Position numbers and translations under genes: made by a program. Shown one piece after another: positions 17,436-26,218 of a DNA stretch of 64,000 bases. The notes below the pieces were generated by a model. It was not told where the DNA came from. It did no database searches and saw only the letters and a program-made list of their open reading frames with translations. Position 1 is the first letter of the stretch; every line of letters begins with the position of its first letter. Source of the DNA: Streptomyces sp. 2114.4 (GTDB taxonomy: Bacteria > Actinomycetota > Actinomycetes > Streptomycetales > Streptomycetaceae). Location of the stretch: assembly GCF_900187385.1 (NCBI RefSeq), contig NZ_FYEY01000001.1, forward strand, positions 4,960,001-5,024,000. Reading direction: 5' to 3'.

Positions 17436-17789
17436 ATGGACGTAGTAATCAATCTCTTCGTCGGCCTGCACATCATCGGCATCGCCTCCCTGCTGGGCGG
17501 CTTCCTGACCCAGATGAAGGCGATGGGCGCGGGCACCGCCCGCTTCGTGCCGGCGATGCTGCACGGTGCGCTGACGATGCTCGTCACCGGCATCGTGCTG
17601 GTCGGCCTCAACCAGGCCGAGGACCACAGCCTCAACACCATCAAGCTCGGCATCAAGATGGCCGTTCTGGTGGTCATCCTGGGGCTGGTCTACGTCAAGC
17701 GGGACGACGAGAAGATCGCCCCGCCGCTCTTCGGCGCGGTCGGCGCGCTGACGGTGGCCAACATCTTCATCGCCGTGCTCTGGACCTGA
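17436..17789 (+). CDS. Four-helix integral membrane protein
   Basis: A 117-residue hydrophobic protein with four predicted membrane helices (about 3-22, 35-55, 68-85, 95-115). Short polar loops include GTARFVPAM and KRDDEKIAPP. It is of the small conserved Streptomyces type with no assigned function. The start ATG at 17436 lacks a ribosome binding site but fits a leaderless transcript from a nearby promoter. It is a single-gene unit, convergent with the NlpC/P60 gene ending at 17997. Confidence 0.8.
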   Translation: MDVVINLFVGLHIIGIASLLGGFLTQMKAMGAGTARFVPAMLHGALTMLVTGIVLVGLNQAEDHSLNTIKLGIKMAVLVVILGLVYVKRDDEKIAPPLFGAVGALTVANIFIAVLWT

Positions 17790-17996
17790 GCGGAACGGCG
17801 GACGCCCCGGGAACCGGGCTCGGGGCGCGGGCCACAGCGGCGGGCGCCCCGGAACCGGGCTCCGGGCGCCGACGCAGGCTCCCCGAACGGCACACCGCGC
17901 GGTCATCGCACTCCTCATCCGGAGGCGACGGCCGCGCGGTGGCGTGTGGGGGGTGGCCGTGGGGGGGTGGCCTGAAGGGGGAGCGGGGGCCGGGCC

Positions 17997-19142
17997 TCAG
18001 CCCGGGCGGACGCTCCCGTAGATCGGCATGTAGTAGATCGACTCCTCCCGGACGTCGGCGCCCGGGTGCGGGGCGTGGATCATCTTGCCGCCGCCTATGT
18101 ACATGCCCACATGGCTGATGTCGTCATAGAAGAAGACCAGGTCACCGGGCTTGAGGTCTTTGGTGGCGACCCGCTGGCCGGCTTTGACCTGGTCCCAGGT
18201 GGTCCGCGGCAGGCTGACGCCGGCCGCCTTCCACGCCGCCTGGGTCAGTCCCGAGCAGTCGTAGGAGCTGGGTCCGGTCGCGCCCCACACATACGGCTTG
18301 CCCATCTGGGCGCGGGCGAAGGCGAGCGCCTTCTCGGCCTGGGTGGAGGACGAACCCCCGGTCGAGCCGCCGTCGTCGGCGCCGCCACCGGTCTGGCCGC
18401 CGGACGTGCCGCCGTCGTGCTGCCGGCGTTCCCGCTCCTGCTGCTTGCGGGCCTCCTCCTGGGCCTTGCGCTTGGCCGCCGCCTCCTTCTGGCGCTCCAG
18501 CTCCGCCAGCCGCGCCTTCTCCTGGGCGGTGAGCTCGGACAGCAGCTGCCGGGCCTCGGCCAGTTTCTGCTGGACGGACTGCTTGGACTCCTTGAGCGAG
18601 GCCTGCGAGGTCTGCAGCCGCTCCAGGTCGCGGGTCGCCTCCGCCCGCTGCCGGGCGGCCGCGGCCTGCTGCTCCTGGTAGTCGGAGACGGCCTCCTTCT
18701 GCCGTCCGGTCAGCCGCTCCATGAGGTGGCTGCGGTCGAAGAACTGCTGCGGGTCCTTGGCGAGCATCAGCTGCGCCGTCGGGTTCATGCCGCCGGTGCG
18801 GTACTGCGCCGACGCGAAGGTGCCCAGCCGGCGCCGGGCGTCGTTCATCTTCTCGGCCCGCTTGGCGGCGGCGTCGAGCAGTCCGTCGACACGGTCACGC
18901 TGGTCGTCGGTGTGCTCCTTGGCGGCGTTGTACTTCTGGGTGGCCACCTCGGCCTGGTGGTAGAGGTCGTCGACCTTCTGCTTGACCTCTTCGACGGTGG
19001 GCTTGGGCGCCCGGGGGGCCGCGTCGGCGGACTGCGAGAGCAGCGTGGCCGAGGCGAGGGCGGCGGTGGTGAGCCCGACCGCCGTACGCCGTCCTCCGGG
19101 CGAGGTGAGAATGCTGGTGCGCGGCTTGCGATGCGACGCCAA
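17997..19142 (-). CDS. Secreted NlpC/P60 peptidoglycan endopeptidase (paralogue 2)
   Basis: A 381-residue homologue of the protein at 15933-17099. It has a start (TTG, then ASHRKPRT), a signal peptide ending near QSADAAPRA, a long coiled coil (about 45-255) very rich in Lys/Glu/Gln/Ala, a Gly/Ser/Thr linker, and an NlpC/P60 domain with the catalytic Cys in YDCSGLTQAAWKAAG and the His in ISHVGMYIG. The TTG start is supported by GGAAGGAG 9-10 nt upstream and by alignment with the paralogue. Its leader carries a c-di-AMP riboswitch, so expression should respond to that second messenger. Confidence 0.92.
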   Translation of the reverse strand: MASHRKPRTSILTSPGGRRTAVGLTTAALASATLLSQSADAAPRAPKPTVEEVKQKVDDLYHQAEVATQKYNAAKEHTDDQRDRVDGLLDAAAKRAEKMNDARRRLGTFASAQYRTGGMNPTAQLMLAKDPQQFFDRSHLMERLTGRQKEAVSDYQEQQAAAARQRAEATRDLERLQTSQASLKESKQSVQQKLAEARQLLSELTAQEKARLAELERQKEAAAKRKAQEEARKQQERERRQHDGGTSGGQTGGGADDGGSTGGSSSTQAEKALAFARAQMGKPYVWGATGPSSYDCSGLTQAAWKAAGVSLPRTTWDQVKAGQRVATKDLKPGDLVFFYDDISHVGMYIGGGKMIHAPHPGADVREESIYYMPIYGSVRPG

Positions 19143-19154
19143 GGCCGGCGACTC

Positions 19155-19310
19155 CTTCCGTGGACCGCCTACCGGGTTAGCTGTCGGGTTCGGGCGGTGT
19201 CGCTGACGGAAGGCTTGCCCTACGGTCCGGATCTCCGCCGACGGCGGCTGTCCGGATCGATTCACCCCGGTGGTGCTGGTGGGTCCCCGGCTCCGGGTGC
19301 CCAAGGGCAG
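19155..19310 (-). ncRNA. c-di-AMP riboswitch (ydaO/yuaA type)
   Basis: On the minus strand, upstream of the TTG at 19142, the conserved blocks occur in order: CCGGGGACCCA (about 19283-19293), GGGGTGAATC (about 19256-19265), GTAGGGC (about 19220) and CCCGAACCCGACAGCTAACC, followed by GGTAGGCGG, ending about 15 bp before the ribosome binding site. These are the signature segments of the ydaO class, which binds c-di-AMP and in Streptomyces often controls wall-hydrolase genes. The sequestering element and the exact ends are not resolved by eye. Confidence 0.88.
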
Positions 19311-19379
19311 GGCCGGACTCGGCGTGGGCGGCCCGTGCGGACGCTGTCGTCCACGGGGAGGCGGGCTGCCTGAGCGAGG

Positions 19380-19409
19380 ACGTTAGCCAACTCGTGTGGC
19401 TCCTGTGAA
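19380..19409 (-). promoter_or_regulatory. Candidate promoter for the riboswitch-controlled NlpC/P60 gene
   Basis: On the minus strand TTCACA (19409-19404) and TAACGT (19385-19380), spacer 18 bp, giving a start near 19373 and a leader of about 230 nt that contains the whole riboswitch. The leader of paralogue 1 has a similar -10-like block (ggcttagcgtcctcc against ggctaacgtcctcg), which suggests a shared ancestry of the promoters. Confidence 0.4.
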
Positions 19410-19592
19410 GGCTGATGTTCGATATGCCCGAAACCTTTTTGTGACCTGAACGCGATGCGGGGGTTGTCGTGACAGATGTCGGATTCGGGTAGACGAGCTG
19501 CCGACCGGTGGCATCCGGCCCCGGACGTCTGACCTGCCGCGCTGCCACGGCCCGCGGCGAAAGCGGGCCGCAATCGCCTACTGGGCCGCGGG

Positions 19593-19615
19593 CTGTCAGT
19601 GCGGCGGCCTAGACT
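19593..19615 (+). promoter_or_regulatory. PafBC-type (RecA-NDp-like) DNA-damage promoter of pcrA
   Basis: CTGTCAGTG (19593-19601), an 8-bp spacer and TAGACT (19610-19615). The LexA-independent damage promoter described in mycobacteria is TTGTCRGTG-N8-TAnnnT; this has one mismatch (first base). The predicted start near 19622-19625 coincides with the ATG, so the mRNA would be leaderless. Regulation of UvrD/PcrA-type helicases by this system fits the known regulon. Confidence 0.6.
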
Positions 19616-19624
19616 CGGTGGGCG

Positions 19625-22083
19625 ATGAGCAGCCTCTTTGACGACAGCTTCCTGGCGGACCTCGGCCCCAAGGGCGAGGAGGAGCACCCCCCGCCCCCGA
19701 GGACGAGCACGGCCCGGCCCCGGAGGAGATCCCCGCCGACCTCTTCGGCGGGAGGTTCGACGCGCCCGCGCCCAGAGAGGCGTACTACCGCGACGGCGCC
19801 GCCCGTCCGGTCCTCGACCCGGCGACGCTGCTGGAAGGGCTCAACGACGAGCAGAAGGCCGCCGTGGTGCACACGGGCGGCCCGCTGCTGATCGTCGCCG
19901 GCGCCGGCTCCGGCAAGACCCGGGTGCTCACCCACCGCATCGCTCATCTGCTCGCCCAGCGCCATGTCCACCCCGGCCAGATCCTCGCGATCACGTTCAC
20001 GAACAAGGCCGCCGGCGAGATGAAGGAGCGCGTCGAGGAGCTGGTCGGTCCGCGCGCCAACGCCATGTGGGTTTCCACCTTCCACAGCGCCTGCGTCCGC
20101 ATCCTGCGCCGCGAGTCCAAGAAGCTGGGCTTCACCTCCTCCTTCTCCATCTACGACGCCGCCGACTCCAAGCGCCTGATGGCACTGGTCTGCCGCGATC
20201 TGGATCTGGACCCCAAGCGCTACCCGCCCAAGTCCTTCAGCGCGAAGATCTCCAACCTCAAGAACGAGCTCATCGACGAGGAGACCTTCGCGGGGACTGC
20301 TGCCGATGGCTTCGAGAAGACGCTGGCCGAGGCGTACGCGATGTACCAGGCGCGGCTGCGCGAGGCCAACGCCCTGGACTTCGACGACATCATCATGACC
20401 ACGGTCAATCTGCTCCAGGCCTTCCCGGACGTCGCCGACCACTACCGCCGACGCTTCCGCCACGTCCTCGTCGACGAGTACCAGGACACCAACCACGCCC
20501 AGTACACCCTCGTCCGCGAGCTGGTCGGCCCCGCCGAGACCGCCGCCGAGCTGTGCGTCGTCGGCGACGCCGACCAGTCGATCTACGCCTTCCGCGGCGC
20601 CACGATCCGCAACATCCTCCAGTTCGAGGAGGACTACCCGGACGCGACGACGATCCTGCTGGAGCAGAACTACCGCTCCTCGCAGACGATCCTGTCCGCC
20701 GCCAACGCCGTCATCGAGCGCAACGAGAACCGCCGCCCCAAGAACCTCTGGACGGACGCCGGCGCCGGCCCCAAGATCACCGGCTATGTCGCCGACACCG
20801 AGCACGACGAGGCGCAGTTCGTCGCCGACGAGATCGACCGGCTGACCGACGCCGGTGACGCCAAGGCCGGCGATGTCGCGGTCTTCTACCGCACCAACGC
20901 CCAGTCCCGGGTCTTCGAAGAGATCTTCATCCGGGTCGGACTGCCCTACAAGGTCGTCGGCGGGGTGCGCTTCTACGAGCGCAAGGAGGTCCGCGATGTC
21001 CTCGCCTATCTGCGGGTGCTCAGCAACCCCGAGGACACCGTCCCGCTCCGCCGCATCCTGAACGTCCCCAAGCGCGGCATCGGCGACCGCGCCGAGGCGA
21101 TGATCGACGCCCTGTCGCTGCGCGAGAAGATCACCTTCCCGCAGGCGCTGCGCCGGGTCGACGAGGCGTACGGCATGGCGGCCCGCTCCGCCAACGCCGT
21201 CAAGCGCTTCAATGTCCTCATGGAGGAGCTGCGCACCATCGTCGAGTCCGGCGCCGGCCCCGCCACGATCCTGGAAGCGGTCCTGGAGCGCACGGGCTAC
21301 CTCGCCGAACTCCAGGCCTCCACCGACCCCCAGGACGAGACCCGGATCGAAAACCTCCAGGAACTCGCCGCCGTGGCCCTGGAATTCGAGCAGGACCGCG
21401 GCGAAGACAACCCAGGCACCCTCTCCGACTTCCTGGAGCAGGTCGCGCTGGTCGCCGACTCCGACCAGATCCCGGACGAGGACGAGGAGGGCAGCGGCGT
21501 GATCACCCTCATGACGCTGCACACCGCCAAGGGCCTGGAGTTCCCGACCGTCTTCCTGACCGGCCTGGAGGACGGCGTCTTCCCGCACATGCGCTCGCTG
21601 GGCCAGACCAAGGAGCTGGAGGAGGAGCGCCGGCTGGCCTATGTCGGCATCACCCGCGCCCGCCAGCGGCTTTACGTCACCCGCTCGACGATGCGCAGCG
21701 CCTGGGGCCAGCCCTCCTACAACCCGCCCTCCCGGTTCCTGGAGGAGATCCCGGCCGACCACGTGGAGTGGAAGCGCACGGGTCCGGCGACGCCGTCCGC
21801 GTCCATGGGCGGCATGTCGGCAGGCGGCAGCGGCGGAGGCGGCTTCGGCTCCGTGCTCTCGTCGTCGCGCGCCAAGGGCCCGAGCGGCTTCGCGACCCGC
21901 CGTGCCGGTGACCGTCAGGTCGTCTCACTGACCATCGGCGACCGGGTCACCCACGACAGCTTCGGGCTCGGCACGGTCGTCGGCGTCAAGGGCAGCGGCG
22001 ACAACGCCGAGGCGACGATCGACTTCGGCGGTGAGAAGCCGAAGCGGCTGCTGCTGCGGTATGCGCCGGTGGAGAAGCTGTAA
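19625..22083 (+). CDS. pcrA: ATP-dependent DNA helicase PcrA/UvrD, frame broken near its start
   Basis: Superfamily 1A helicase for DNA repair and replication-fork upkeep. The frame from 19625 encodes MSSLFDDSFLADLGPKG and then EEEHPPPP, the usual Streptomyces PcrA start, but runs out of homology at the C-runs (C6 at 19687-19692, C5 at 19694-19698). From there the next frame reads on as EDEHGPAPEEIPADLF and the whole helicase: GAGSGKT Walker A, TFTNKAAGEM, VDEYQDTN, GDADQSIYAFRG, QNYRSS, LMTLHTAKGLEF, VGITRARQRL, and a C-terminal Tudor-like end (IDFGGEKPKRLLLRY). One added C restores a single frame, so this is a one-base deletion in a homopolymer, either a sequencing error or a real mutation. 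No ATG or GTG lies in the main frame between the break and GTG 19864, which directly precedes the Walker A region. Confidence 0.9.
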
Positions 22084-22124
22084 CGGGAGCCGCGCGGGCC
22101 GGGTGACGGGGATCGTCACCCGGC

Positions 22125-22152
22125 GGACGGCGGACGGCGGACGGCGGACGGC
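22125..22152. repeat. Intergenic 7-bp tandem repeat, four perfect copies
   Basis: Four identical copies of GGACGGC, followed to about 22200 by degenerate GGAACGGCGG-like units. The array lies between convergent pcrA and the M23 peptidase gene, and is of the same family as the arrays at 2977-3025 and 37348-37431. Confidence 0.85.
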
Positions 22153-22218
22153 GGCATGGCGGAACCCGTGGAACGGCGGCACGCGGAACGGCGGTCGGTG
22201 CGGGTGGGGGCCCGTGTC

Positions 22219-24168
22219 TCAGTTCGGGTTGAGACCGTGATCGCGCAGCCACGGCTGCGGGTCGACCGCCGCGCCACCACCGGGGCGCACCTCGAAGTGC
22301 AGGTGCGGACCCGTGGAGTTGCCGGAGTTGCCCGAATAGGCAATCTGGTCACCGGCCTTGACCGACCCGGACCGGATCTTGGTGCTGCTCAGATGGCAGT
22401 ACCACGTCTCGGTGCCGTCGGGCGCGGTCACGATCGCCATGTTCCCGTAGGCGGAGTTCCACTGGGTGCGGATGGTGCCGTCGGTGGCGGACATGACGGG
22501 GGTGCCGTAGCTGACCGGGAAGTCGATGCCGGTGTGCACGGACATCCAGTTCACACCGGCCTGGCCGAAGGTGGCGCTCAGCCCGTGCTGCGTGACCGGC
22601 AGGACGAACTTGGGGCGGGCGGCCTCCTTGCGGGCCGCCTCCTCCGCCTTGCGCTTGCGCTCCAGCGCCTGGCGCTCCTTGAGGTCGATCCGCTCCTGGG
22701 TGCGGCTGGCCCGGTCGCGGAAGTCGTCGGCGCTGGCACTGAGTCCGGCGAGCTGGGTGTCGAGCTTGTTGTTGGCCGCGGCCGGTTTGACGGCGCCGGC
22801 GTCGGGCGCGGCCTGGGCAGTCGCCTCGGTCTTGTCGTCCCCGGTGAATCCGGTGACGGACGCGGCGGCCACGGCGCACACGCCCATGGCGGCGACCGAG
22901 GGGACGGCGACGGTCAGCAGCGCCGACCGCTTCACCGGGCGCTTCCGGCCGCGGCCACGGACGGCCTTCCCGGCGTCCGCTCCGGCGACCCGCCGCCCGG
23001 TAGGGGCGGCGGGGGTGACCGGCATGGCCTGCGTCATGGCGTCGGCCACGGCAGCGGCAGCGCTGGTGTCGTGGCCGCCACCGGAGCGAGTGCCGTCGCC
23101 GGGGGCACCGCCGTCGTTCCCGGGCCGGCCGGCCTCGAAGACGTCGGTCTCGAAGCCGTCGGCGTCGAACTGCTGGGTATCGAGCCGGCTCACATCGAGC
23201 TGGCCGACATCGAGCTGAGTGAAGTCGAGCTGACCGGTGTCGGCCTGACCGGTGTCGCCCGGACCGGTTTCGCCCCACGCGGTGGTGTCCCAGTGGACGG
23301 TGTCGGTCGGGGGCGGGCCGGCCTGGGCCGGGATGCCGGCGATCAGATTCCGGTCCATGGTGGGCCAGATCGCCGTGGCCTCGTAGCTCGCGGTCTCCTG
23401 AAGGGAGGCCTCCTGAACGGCGGCGTCCTGGAGGGCGGTGGCCTGTCGGCCGATGGTCTCGAAGCCGCCGGTGGCCTCGAAGTCACCGGGGGTCTCGTAC
23501 GCGCCGGTGGCGTAACTCCCGGTGTCATAGGTACCGGTGGGATAGCTCCCGGTGTCGTACCCGCCGTGCCCGTAGGCGGTGGCTTCGTACGCGGCGTTCT
23601 CGTACGTGGTGGCCGCCGTGTCGTAGGCGGGAGACGCGTACGCGGCCGGGTCCTGTGCCGGGGACTCGTAGGCGGTGTGCGCATAGGGGTCGTAGCCCGC
23701 GGCGGCCGAGTGCGGGGCGACGGCGGGGTAGGCGCCGCTGTCGTAGGCAGCGGTCTCGTGGGCGGTGGTGTCCCACTGCGCCGAGGCGTAGCTGCCGGTG
23801 TCGTAGGCGCCGGTGGCATAGCCGTCGACCGCCGCGTACGCACCTGTGTCGTAGGTACCCGTGTCGTACGCACCGGCGTGGAAGGTGCCCGTGCCGTAGG
23901 CGCTCATGCCATAGGCGCCCGCGTCGTGGGTACCCGTGTCGTACGTCCCGGTGCCGTAGCTGCCGGTGTCGTACGTGCCGGTCTCGTACATACCGGTCTC
24001 GTACGAGCCGGGAAGCGAGCCGAAGAGCGGATCGCCGTCGCCGTATGCGGCGTTGTCCGACGGGGAGTGCTGCTGCCCGTAGGAGTCGTAGGCGGGATAG
24101 TGCGCATACGAGGCGTCGGAAGCGGATCCGGTCGGGAGCGGGGCCCCCGATGGGTGACGGTCGTTCAC
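22219..24168 (-). CDS. M23 (LytM) peptidase with long Tyr/Gly/Thr-repeat N-terminus
   Basis: A 649-residue membrane-anchored M23 metallopeptidase. Residues about 1-400 are low-complexity, made of tens of copies of a five-residue unit of the type Y-(D/E/G)-T-G-(S/T/A) (for example YETGTYDTGSYGTGTYDTGT). A more acidic stretch follows with QLDVGQLDVSRLDTQQ. A basic patch leads to one membrane helix (about 412-440), a coiled coil (about 455-520), and the LytM domain with zinc ligands in HTGIDF (about 544-549) and GPHLHFEV (His pair about 622-624). By topology the repeats are cytoplasmic and the peptidase is outside. The GTG at 24168 is preceded by GAGAAG. Related to Streptomyces M23 proteins, but the repeat region looks expanded. 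Confidence 0.9.
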   Translation of the reverse strand: MNDRHPSGAPLPTGSASDASYAHYPAYDSYGQQHSPSDNAAYGDGDPLFGSLPGSYETGMYETGTYDTGSYGTGTYDTGTHDAGAYGMSAYGTGTFHAGAYDTGTYDTGAYAAVDGYATGAYDTGSYASAQWDTTAHETAAYDSGAYPAVAPHSAAAGYDPYAHTAYESPAQDPAAYASPAYDTAATTYENAAYEATAYGHGGYDTGSYPTGTYDTGSYATGAYETPGDFEATGGFETIGRQATALQDAAVQEASLQETASYEATAIWPTMDRNLIAGIPAQAGPPPTDTVHWDTTAWGETGPGDTGQADTGQLDFTQLDVGQLDVSRLDTQQFDADGFETDVFEAGRPGNDGGAPGDGTRSGGGHDTSAAAAVADAMTQAMPVTPAAPTGRRVAGADAGKAVRGRGRKRPVKRSALLTVAVPSVAAMGVCAVAAASVTGFTGDDKTEATAQAAPDAGAVKPAAANNKLDTQLAGLSASADDFRDRASRTQERIDLKERQALERKRKAEEAARKEAARPKFVLPVTQHGLSATFGQAGVNWMSVHTGIDFPVSYGTPVMSATDGTIRTQWNSAYGNMAIVTAPDGTETWYCHLSSTKIRSGSVKAGDQIAYSGNSGNSTGPHLHFEVRPGGGAAVDPQPWLRDHGLNPN

Positions 24169-24428
24169 CAACTTCTCTTTCGCCTCGGCAGCAGGAGAAT
24201 TAGCGGCGACTGTACCCGGCGGTACGCGGCGGCGACAATCTTCCACAGGTTTTGGGCTCGGCGAGACCGGGCATTTGGCCGCCTTTCGGCGGTCCCATGC
24301 GAGCTCTTGGCGCCCCGTTCGATGCTTGTTCGGCAACACGTCATGATCAGGTGGCCGCTGCGGCGCCGTTCCGGTGCCCGTTTCGGCGTCGCGCGGGACC
24401 GGAGTCGGGCCGTCCTCGCAGGCCGGGA

Positions 24429-25358
24429 TCAGGCCACCGAAATGACGTCCGCGGCCCCTTCCGTGGTCCGTGCCGAGGTCAGTGCCTCGCGTATGCCGGC
24501 GGCGACGGTGCCGTTGACCGGTAGCGCGAGATGTCCGACACCGGCGACATGCACATTGTCCGCATGCAAATCAGGATGACTGATTCTGGCCGTCGTGGCG
24601 GGGACCATCACCCGGTCTTCCTCGCTCCAGAAAGCGACAAAGTGCGTCCGGCAATGCGGCGCCGGAAGCGACAACTCCGTAATCACCGCTGAATCGGGGC
24701 GCATTTGGCGGACGATCGGGTGCGCCGACATCAGGGGGGCGATGGCGGTGCCGGCGTGCGGGGTGCCGAGCGTGATCAGCGTGCGGACGCGGGTGTCGCC
24801 GCCGAGCCGCTGCACGTAATAGCGGGCGATGAGCCCGCCCAGGCTGTGGCCCACGAGGTCCACCCGGCGATGCCCGGTCCGCGCGCACACCTCCTCCACA
24901 TGGCGGCTCAGCAGCTCGGCGGCCTTACGCAGATCACAGGTCAGCGGGGAGTAGTTGAGCGCTTCGACATGACGCCAGCCGTGCCGGTGCAGCGAGCGGC
25001 GCAGCAGCAGGAAGACGGAGCGGTTGTCGATGAAGCCGTGGAGCAGGAGGACCGGCGGATGGGCCCGGCCCTCGGTCGGCAGCATCGACGGCGCGCCGGG
25101 GCTGGGTGGCACGGTCTCCGGTGCGGGGTGTCCGTCCGGAGTCACGCCGGGGTGCGGGGCGGGTGGTGGCAACGGGCGTTCCCGGGAGATGCCGGTCGGG
25201 TAGAGCAGGAGGTGGCCGGCGAGGACCGCCAGCTCCACGGCCGTGCTGCGCAGGAGCAGGGGAGAGGCGTGAGCGGGGAGCCGGCGTGCGCGCTGGAAGG
25301 GCGCGGCGAAAAAGCGCGCGAGCAGTAGGGGTGCGGAGAGAAAGGGCAGGGCCTGCAT
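24429..25358 (-). CDS. Lipase/esterase-like alpha/beta hydrolase
   Basis: A 309-residue alpha/beta hydrolase. The first 60 residues contain hydrophobic segments (LPFLSAPLLLARFFAAPF, LLLRSTAVELAVLAGHLLLY), so it is probably membrane-associated. The catalytic core starts at PPVLLLHGFIDNRS (oxyanion strand). The nucleophile is Ser in VDLVGHSLGGLIARYY (about 176-191), the acid is probably Asp in SEEDRVMVP, and the catalytic His is in GVGHLALPVN near the C-terminus. This resembles triacylglycerol lipases and the PGAP1-like family. ATG 25358 has GGGAGG 6 nt upstream. It is transcribed divergently from icmB across a 375-bp gap. Confidence 0.85.
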   Translation of the reverse strand: MQALPFLSAPLLLARFFAAPFQRARRLPAHASPLLLRSTAVELAVLAGHLLLYPTGISRERPLPPPAPHPGVTPDGHPAPETVPPSPGAPSMLPTEGRAHPPVLLLHGFIDNRSVFLLLRRSLHRHGWRHVEALNYSPLTCDLRKAAELLSRHVEEVCARTGHRRVDLVGHSLGGLIARYYVQRLGGDTRVRTLITLGTPHAGTAIAPLMSAHPIVRQMRPDSAVITELSLPAPHCRTHFVAFWSEEDRVMVPATTARISHPDLHADNVHVAGVGHLALPVNGTVAAGIREALTSARTTEGAADVISVA

Positions 25359-25733
25359 GGCCGACCTCCCGAATGGCACGCGGGAGGCGGCTTCGACCCC
25401 CGTATGCCCTCGTGGGAAGCCATGAGCAGCGACGGCGGGCATGCGGCGTACCCGCCCTGATGCGCGCCCGGCGGCGCGGTGGCCCGGCTGCGACTCCCCG
25501 AGCGCCCGCCCCGCGCGTACGGATCCGCCCGGCAGGGGCGGCACGACACGCGGAACACGGCGCGTAGCGAACGTGTCCCAGGTGTGATTTCCCCCTCCCC
25601 GGATGTCACGAAACGGCTGGGTACGGGATGCTGGCGATAACGTTCGTTCACGCTCGTGGCCGCCGGATCGCGGTCGCGCGATCGATTGTCGGCTCGGCGG
25701 CACCACAGTGCCGTGCATGGCTTGGAGGCAGTG
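25359..25733. other. Divergent intergenic region, hydrolase/icmB
   Basis: No gene is seen in these 375 bp. A stretch near 25634-25650 (gataacgttcgttcac) is lower in GC than its surroundings and could be promoter or operator sequence for either gene, but I cannot assign boxes with confidence. Confidence 0.4.
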
Positions 25734-26192
25734 ATGAGTGTGGCTCGGCATGACGGAGCGCAAGCGGGGAGCCAGGGCACGGCGGGCAGGTCGGGTCCGA
25801 TCCGTGTGGTCGTGGCCAAGCCGGGTCTGGACGGGCACGACCGGGGCGCCAAGGTCATCGCGCGGGCGCTGCGCGACGCCGGTATGGAGGTGATCTACAC
25901 CGGGCTGCACCAGACGCCGGAGCAGATCGTCGACACCGCGATCCAGGAGGACGCCGACGCGATCGGGCTGTCCATCCTCTCCGGCGCGCACAACACCCTC
26001 TTCGCGAAGGTCATCGCCCTCCTGGAGGAGCGCGACGCGGCGGACATCAAGGTCTTCGGCGGCGGCATCATCCCCGAGGACGACATCGCCCCGCTCAAGG
26101 CGCAGGGCGTCGCGGAGATCTTCACGCCGGGCGCGACGACCGCTTCGATCGTGGAGTGGGTCAACACGAATGTGCGCCCGCTGGCGGTCTGA
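25734..26192 (+). CDS. icmB: Isobutyryl-CoA mutase small (cobalamin-binding) subunit
   Basis: A 152-residue protein consisting of one B12-binding Rossmann-like domain. The signature DGHDRG (base-off His of the DxHxxG motif) lies near residues 36-41, followed by LSILSGAHNT and the GGGIIP and FTPGATT loops. It closely matches my recollection of Streptomyces IcmB, which pairs with a separate large subunit IcmA to interconvert isobutyryl-CoA and n-butyryl-CoA, feeding polyketide and fatty-acid precursors. The large subunit is not in this window. ATG 25734 has GGAGG 5 nt upstream. The N-terminus is about 16 residues longer than the minimal form. It is convergent with the DUF5691 gene, 26 bp away. 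Confidence 0.75.
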   Translation: MSVARHDGAQAGSQGTAGRSGPIRVVVAKPGLDGHDRGAKVIARALRDAGMEVIYTGLHQTPEQIVDTAIQEDADAIGLSILSGAHNTLFAKVIALLEERDAADIKVFGGGIIPEDDIAPLKAQGVAEIFTPGATTASIVEWVNTNVRPLAV

Positions 26193-26218
26193 GCCACGGG
26201 GCAGGTCTGGGCCGGGGG

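Noticed and set aside
19609..21762. 717-codon open frame opposite pcrA
   Set aside because: Antisense shadow of the helicase; no homology or start context.
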